Below, one piece after another: positions 58,407 to 64,000 of a stretch of DNA of 64,000 nucleotides (position 1 is its first letter; every line of letters starts with the position of its first letter). Position numbers and translations under genes: made by a program. Source of the stretch: Pseudorasbora parva (taxonomy: Eukaryota; Chordata; Actinopteri; Cypriniformes; Gobionidae). The notes beneath the pieces were generated by a model. It worked only from the letters and a program-made list of their open reading frames with translations. It was not told where the DNA came from and did no database searches. The stretch is from assembly GCF_024679245.1 (NCBI RefSeq), contig NC_090173.1, positions 13,385,513 to 13,449,512 on the forward strand, in the 5' to 3' direction.

Positions 58407-59095
58407 AGCTACACTATGTAACTTTTCAGTCCGCTAGAGGTTGCTTATTTAAAACAAAGGCATAGCTTGATGATGCCCAGTTTGAGCTCAGACTCTTAGG
58501 ACATGTGGTCTTTACCTCACAGCCGGTGGGAAAGAAACGGGATAGGACTCGGGCAGAAATCATGTTGATGGATGTGGTTATTAATGTTACTGTAGTGTGA
58601 AGCAGAGCAGGACCGAGTGTTGAGGAGTTGAGCAAGGCTGCTGGAGTGATTGTTACTCAAAACACACGCCTCGCGAGCAGCGGGACTTTTGTTATGACGG
58701 GACACAGTCGCCGGCGCCATTTCCTTTTTTCCGGTCATGAGTATGAGGTAACGCAGTGCTTTTTATCATATTAGACACATTTAAGTGTGTTTAAAATGAT
58801 GTTATGACGTTACTCTGTGCGTTCACTCAGCGGCTGCTGTGACACTTGTTCACACTGCAAAGAGTAAAGCGCTTCTGCAGAATAAAACCAGAAACCAAGA
58901 GTAGCGCAGATATGACGCCATTGACAGGCGACTTCCTCAGACGTCCTGCTTTATTGGTAAAAATAGCAATTTTCTCACTATTTACAAGTAGTTGGAAACA
59001 TTTGGGGTATTGTAAGAACTCAACTAAACAAAATATGTAACACTGGGCTGGTGGTTTTTGGATATTTTACTGCAAAAATCCTCCGTAGTGCACCT
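58407..59095. mobile_element. TTAA-flanked MITE (689 bp)
   Basis: TTAA flanks both ends (58403-58406 and 59096-59099). Ends AGCTACACTATGTAACTTTT and, inverted, AGGTGCACTACGGAGGATTT are of the type common in fish piggyBac-derived MITEs. Inside there is no transposase. Confidence 0.7.
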
Positions 59096-59699
59096 TTAAC
59101 CTGATTTTTCATATTTGTGGTACTACCAAATACATTTTTCACATTCAGAAACATATTTCAGCCACTGTGAGGTCAATATGGATCTGAATTAAACATGCCA
59201 CATCAGACACATCTGATAAGGAAACACGTGTGAAGCCCTGTGGGTTCAAGCAGGACAAACTATTTAAAATAATTAGTACTTAACTAAAGTGAGAAAATAT
59301 TTCCCACACAAATAAAGTTCACATAAGTATGACAAAGTCTAGAATACGTCTATTTGGGAAAGAAAATATTTTTTTTGTTGTTGAACAAGCCTAATTAATT
59401 GAATTTCCCAGTTATTTAGTGAAATTATCTCATCAAAAGATATTCATTTGTCTGTTGTGTGCAACCCAGCAAACCTGTTCACAGAAAGTCTTGTCTGGTA
59501 CCTCTAGACTCTATTAACAGTCTTATATCAGCCTGAGGCTTTGACTCAGAAAGACAGATACGAGCAGAAGCAGGAGACAAAGTGATGATGATAAAAATAG
59601 CAAAGTTTTATTGAATAATAGTCAGAATACACTGCTCAGACTTTGTCTGGCCAGTACCTCTTATCTCCTGATAGTGAAGCAAACGTCCCTTAAGATAAA

Positions 59700-59905
59700 A
59701 AAAAAAGAAAATAACTAAGTAATTTAAAATATAAAGACATAAATTATTAATAAATTATAATTAAATTATAATTTATTATATTTATTATATATATAATTAT
59801 AATAAATTATAATTATAATTAAAAAATTATTTAATGATAAATTTTTTAAATTATATAAATAATAAATTACACGAATATTGATGATTATAAAATTTAATTT
59901 AATAA
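59700..59905. repeat. A/T-only palindromic tract
   Basis: About 200 bp consist almost wholly of A and T, with repeated aattataa/ttataatt palindromes. It could form cruciforms. Otherwise 59100-60335 holds no recognisable gene. Confidence 0.75.
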
Positions 59906-60339
59906 AAAATTAAGTAAATAAACCTGTATGAATGATCTATGAAAGTCTTCAGATCTTTGTGTGAATAAAGCCAAGCCCAAAAAAGCCACAAGCGTCTACA
60001 CAATGGAAACTGCAAAACCTCCAACATCACTCTTTTTAACTGTCAACTTCTTTTGTTTGTTTCAGTATTTGTTTTACAATCCATTAGAATATTGACAACT
60101 AAATTAAGTTTTTTAGACAGATGAACGTTTAGGGCCTAGAATGTAGCCAAACCCAGTTATTTTGCTGGAGATTTTGATCACTTTCTTAACCAACAATGCC
60201 AAACATGCCGCCGGCTATAACCCTTACATGTATAGTGGCCAGGAAGCCCGAATCATCTACACACAAGACTTTCTGCTAAGTCTTAAATCGACACATCATT
60301 GCTAACACCGGAATGTGTCAAGGGCAACAACGCCAAAGC

Positions 60340-61560
60340 AAGGAAATGTGGCAGGAAAGGAGGAATTCGAGAACGAGTGAAATGACAACGCTTCAGACAA
60401 TCACTTCCATCTGTTATGCTCAGCAATGTCCAAAGCCTAAGGAATAAGTCAGATGAGTTGCGGGCCTGCAGTCAATATTTCATCGACTACTGGCAATCCT
60501 GCCTTATCTGACAGAAAGCTGGCTCACTGAGGCATACCTTGACTCGATCGTTTGACCTAGAGGGCTACACTGGTGAGGAGGGACCACAACCTGAACTCTG
60601 CATGAAGGACATTGAACCTTTACCGCTCTGCCTAAGGCCTTACCATTTGCCAAGAGAAATACACCAAATCAGACTTGTGTATATTGCGCCTCCACTGACA
60701 CACTGGCCGCTACGATTCATGAACTTGTAATTAAAGCAGAGGAAGAGGCCCCTGAATTTATGCAGTCTAAAGGACCATTTACCATACGTACCAACAATAT
60801 GTCACCTGTTCTAAATGCAATAAAGCTTGCCTCGACTATTGCTATGGAAACATCCAGGACGCCTTTTATTTTAAGGCCTTGCTCGGTCTAGGGAAATCGG
60901 ACCATAGTATGATTAAAATGATGCCTACCCATGTGTCCCAAATAGGGCGAGTAAGCTAAAAAGTGGAGGTCAAATGCTGGACTGCTACTGCGACTGAGGC
61001 ACTTCAGGATTGCCTGGAGTGCAGAGACTGGAATGTCATGACCGATGGACCTGACAATGTCAATGATGTAGCGTTCGCTATCTCAGGGTATGTACAATTC
61101 TGTGAGGACATAATTATCCCCTGAAAGACCATTAAGCTGTTCCCTAATAACAAGCCCTGGGACACTCCAGAGTTAAAGCAATCTCTTGGTTGCTTCTCTT
61201 TGCTTCTTAATGCAAACATGCATCTGTTTAAATCAGGATGAGGAGAGAAGTGGAAAATATTAAAAGTAAGATAACTGATTGTAAATCAGCATACAAACAT
61301 AAGTTCAAATTTTTTTCACAACTAATGTTAGAAGAGCTTGGCAGGGAGTCCAATTTATGGACTCGGAGATGGCGAAAAAAATTGGTGCATTTGGGAGTAT
61401 ATCCCCATTGGATTTAATGGTTCTATGACTTCTGGACAGACCAAAGTCAGCATGTCAGACTTAACTCATGTATATCACCCTCAAAAATTATAAATAGAGG
61501 GGCACTACAAGGGTGCATTCTGTCGCCCATCCTATATACATTATACACTAATAACTGTCA
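60340..61560 (+). pseudogene. Decayed LINE (endonuclease and RT pieces)
   Basis: Readable pieces in order, in changing frames, are: SVMLSNVQSLRNKSDELRA (about 60408-60465) from the endonuclease N-terminus, GLGKSDHSMIKMMP (about 60890), CLECRDWNVMTDGPDNV (about 61015), KTIKLFPNNKPWDTPELK (about 61125-61180), and INRGALQGCILSPILYTLYT (about 61490-61550), the reverse-transcriptase PQG block. These match the order in fish LINEs of the L2/Rex type. Stops and deletions are numerous, and most of the reverse transcriptase is missing. Confidence 0.8.
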
Positions 61561-61701
61561 AGTTTCTTCTTCAGCCCACACTTATTTGGTCCCACTTTCT
61601 ATTAGATGGCCTTAACTACTATGTACTTACATCAAAAATAAGTACAATGTACTTATCGTTTTAATATTGTATCACACACACTTTTGCTGATATTGATGTG
61701 G

Positions 61702-64000
61702 GATACGGTTAAGTTAGGGACAGGTGTGGTGGTGTGGGTAAGTTTAAGAGTAAAGTTAGAGACAGGTGTGGTGGTGTGGGTAAGTTTAAGGGTAAAGTTA
61801 GGGACATGTGTGGTGGTGTGGGTAAGTTTAAGGGTAAAGTTAGGGACAGGTGTGGTGGTGTGGGTAAGCTTAAGGGTAAAGTTAGGGACGTGTGGTGGTG
61901 TGGGTCAGTTTAAGGGTAAAGTTAGGGACATGTGTGGTGGTGTGGGTAAGTTTAAGGGTAAAGTTAGGGACATGTGTGGTGGTGTGGGTAAGTTTAAGGG
62001 TAAAGTTAGGGACAGGTGTGGTGGTGTGGGTAAGTTTAAGAGTAAAGTTAGAGACAGGTGTGGTGGTGTGGGTAAGTTTAAGGGTAAAGTTAGGGACATG
62101 TGTGGTGGTGTGAGTAAGTTTAAGGGTAAAGTTAGGGACAGGTGTGGTGTTGTGGGTAAGTTTGAGGGTAAAGTTAGGGACAGGTGTGGTGGGATGGGTA
62201 AGTTTAAGGTTAAAGTTAGGGACAGGTGTGGTGGTGTGGGTAAGTTTAAGGGTAAAGTTAGGGACGGGTGTGGTGGTATGGGTAAGTTTAAGGGTAAAGT
62301 TAGGGACAGGTGTGGTGGTGTGGGTCGGTTTAAGGGTAAAGTTAGGGTCAGGTGTGGTGGTGTGGGTAAGTTTAAGGGTAAAGTTATGGACAGGTGTGGT
62401 GGTGTGGGTAAGTTTAAGGGTAAAGTTAGGGACGTGTGGTGGTGTGGGTCAGTTTAAGGGTAAAGTTAGGGACATGTGTGGTGGTGTGGGTAAGTTTAAG
62501 GGTAAAGTTAGGGACATGTGTGGTGGTGTGGGTAAGTTTAAGGGTAAAGTTAGGGACAGGTGTGGTGGTGTGGGTAAGTTTAAGAGTAAAGTTAGAGACA
62601 GGTGTGGTGGTGTGGGTAAGTTTAAGGGTAAAGTTAGGGACATGTGTGGTGGTGTGAGTAAGTTTAAGGGTAAAGTTAGGGACAGGTGTGGTGTTGTGGG
62701 TAAGTTTGAGGGTAAAGTTAGGGACAGGTGTGGTGGGATGGGTAAGTTTAAGGTTAAAGTTAGGGACAGGTGTGGTGGTGTGGGTAAGTTTAAGGGTAAA
62801 GTTAGGGACGGGTGTGGTGGTATGGGTAAGTTTAAGGGTAAAGTTAGGGACAGGTGTGGTGGTGTGGGTCGGTTTAAGGGTAAAGTTAGGGTCAGGTGTG
62901 GTGGTGTGGGTAAGTTTAAGGGTAAAGTTAGGGACAGGTGTGGTGGTGTGGGTAAGTTTAAGGGTAAAGTTAGGGACAGGTGTGGTGGTGTGGGTAAGTT
63001 TAAGGGTAAAGTTAGGGACAGGTGTGGTGGGATGGGTAAGTTTAAGGGTAAAGTTAGGGACAGGTGTGGTGGTCTGGGTAAATTTAAGGGTAAAGTTAGG
63101 GACAGGTGTGGTGGTGTGGGTCAGTTTACGGGTAAAGTTAGGGACAGGTGTGGTGGTGTGGGTCAGTTTAAGGGTAAAGTTAGGGACAGGTGTGGTGGTG
63201 TGGGTCAGTTTAAGGGTAAAGCTAGGGACAGGTGTGGTGGTGTGGGTCAGTTTAAGGGTAAAGTTAGGGACAGGTGTGGTGGTGTGGGTCAGTTTAAGGG
63301 TAAAGTTAAGGTCAGGTGTGGTGGTGTGGGTAAGTTTAAGGGTAAAGTTAGGGACAGGTGTGGTGGGATGGGTAAGTTTAAGGGTAAAGTTAGGGACATG
63401 TGTGGTGGTGTGGGTAAGTTTAAGGGTAAAGTTAGGGACAGGTGTGGTGGTGTGGGTAAGTTTAAGGGTAAAGTTAGGGACATGTGTGGTGGTGTGGGTA
63501 AGTTTAAGGGTAAAGTTAGGGACATGTGTGGTGGTGTGGGTAAGTTTAAGGGTAAAGTTAGGGACAGGTGTGGTGGTGTGGGTAAGTTTAAGAGTAAAGT
63601 TAGAGACAGGTGTGGTGGTGTGGGTAAGTTTAAGGGTAAAGTTAGGGACATGTGTGGTGGTGTGAGTAAGTTTAAGGGTAAAGTTAGGGACAGGTGTGGT
63701 GGTGTGGGTAAGTTTGAGGGTAAAGTTAGGGACAGGTGTGGTGGGATGGGTAAGTTTAAGGTTAAAGTTAGGGACAGGTGTGGTGGTGTGGGTAAGTTTA
63801 AGGGTAAAGTTAGGGACGGGTGTGGTGGTATGGGTAAGTTTAAGGGTAAAGTTAGGGACAGGTGTGGTGGTGTGGGTCGGTTTAAGGGTAAAGTTAGGGT
63901 CAGGTGTGGTGGTGTGGGTAAGTTTAAGGGTAAAGTTATGGACAGGTGTGGTGGTGTGGGTAAGTTTAAGGGTAAAGTTAGGGACAGGTGTGGTGGTGTG
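61702..64000. repeat. 42-bp satellite array with higher-order repeat
   Basis: The unit gggtaagtttaagggtaaag plus ttagggacaggtgtggtggtgt (42 bp) repeats about 54 times to the window end, so the array continues beyond it. Variant units (gacatg, gacggg, ggtcagttt, gagtaaag, gtgagtaag, a 2-bp-short unit gggacgtgtgg) recur in the same order 544 bp apart (61887 and 62431; 62109 and 62653) and again 1008 bp later (63661). This is a higher-order period of 13 units less 2 bp. Because 42 is divisible by three, long frames stay open on both strands. They are not genes. Confidence 0.95.

Noticed and set aside
61684..63665. Long open frames (257 and 325 codons) with VVWVSLRVKLGTG repeats
   Set aside because: They are a consequence of the 42-bp satellite unit, whose length is a multiple of three. 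Both strands are open and no splice or start context supports coding.
61702..64000. CRISPR-like regular repeats or a telomere
   Set aside because: Units are contiguous, with no unique spacers, and TTAGGG occurs once per 42 bp rather than in tandem. The genome is clearly eukaryotic.

Overview
The window looks like teleost fish nuclear DNA, most likely from a cyprinid. Genes are spliced with GT-AG introns, the code is vertebrate, and a secreted/ecto ADP-ribosyltransferase of the fish type is present. The repeats are those typical of fish: many hAT elements with 8-bp target duplications, Tc1 elements with TA duplications, TTAA-flanked MITEs, a tRNA-derived SINE, CA/TA microsatellites and a Ty3/gypsy element. 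All calls come from reading the sequence by eye; no database search was run.

Layout. 0-3.6 kb is repeats and simple sequence upstream of, or in the intron before, a GPR139-like receptor whose large last exon is at 3632-4599 (+). 5-19 kb has no gene I can support. It holds a stack of hAT-type insertions, including three elements nested inside one another (15.2-18.7 kb). 19.27-28.4 kb is the complete gene rnps1 (-), coding for an exon-junction-complex and splicing factor. Its seven coding segments sum to 858 nt in one frame, and its ATG is split by an intron. Head-to-head with it, from a shared CpG-rich region at about 28.35-28.66 kb, runs an unrecognised three-coding-exon gene (30355-32868, +). 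That gene has a Tc1-like helix-turn-helix, a coiled coil and a C-terminal SUMO-type motif.

33-40 kb is MITEs, a tandem duplication and a LINE reverse-transcriptase fragment. 41-48.8 kb holds two tandem ADP-ribosyltransferase copies (-). One is intact (47436-48363, with TATA box, 5' exon and poly(A) signal). The other is a pseudogene (41047-41829) whose 5' UTR was split by a 5.1-kb Ty3/gypsy element (41862-46975), itself carrying four later insertions. 49.6-57.6 kb holds three Tc1-like transposons: one dead, one split by a hAT, and one with a full-length transposase frame (55606-56601, -) inside a long-TIR element. 60.3-61.6 kb is a decayed LINE. From 61.7 kb to the window end is a 42-bp satellite with higher-order structure.

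The only functional grouping visible is the divergent pair rnps1/HTH gene. The ADP-ribosyltransferases are a local tandem family. The rest is best read as an insertion history, which can be ordered relatively because several insertions have recognisable target duplications or empty-site copies within the window.
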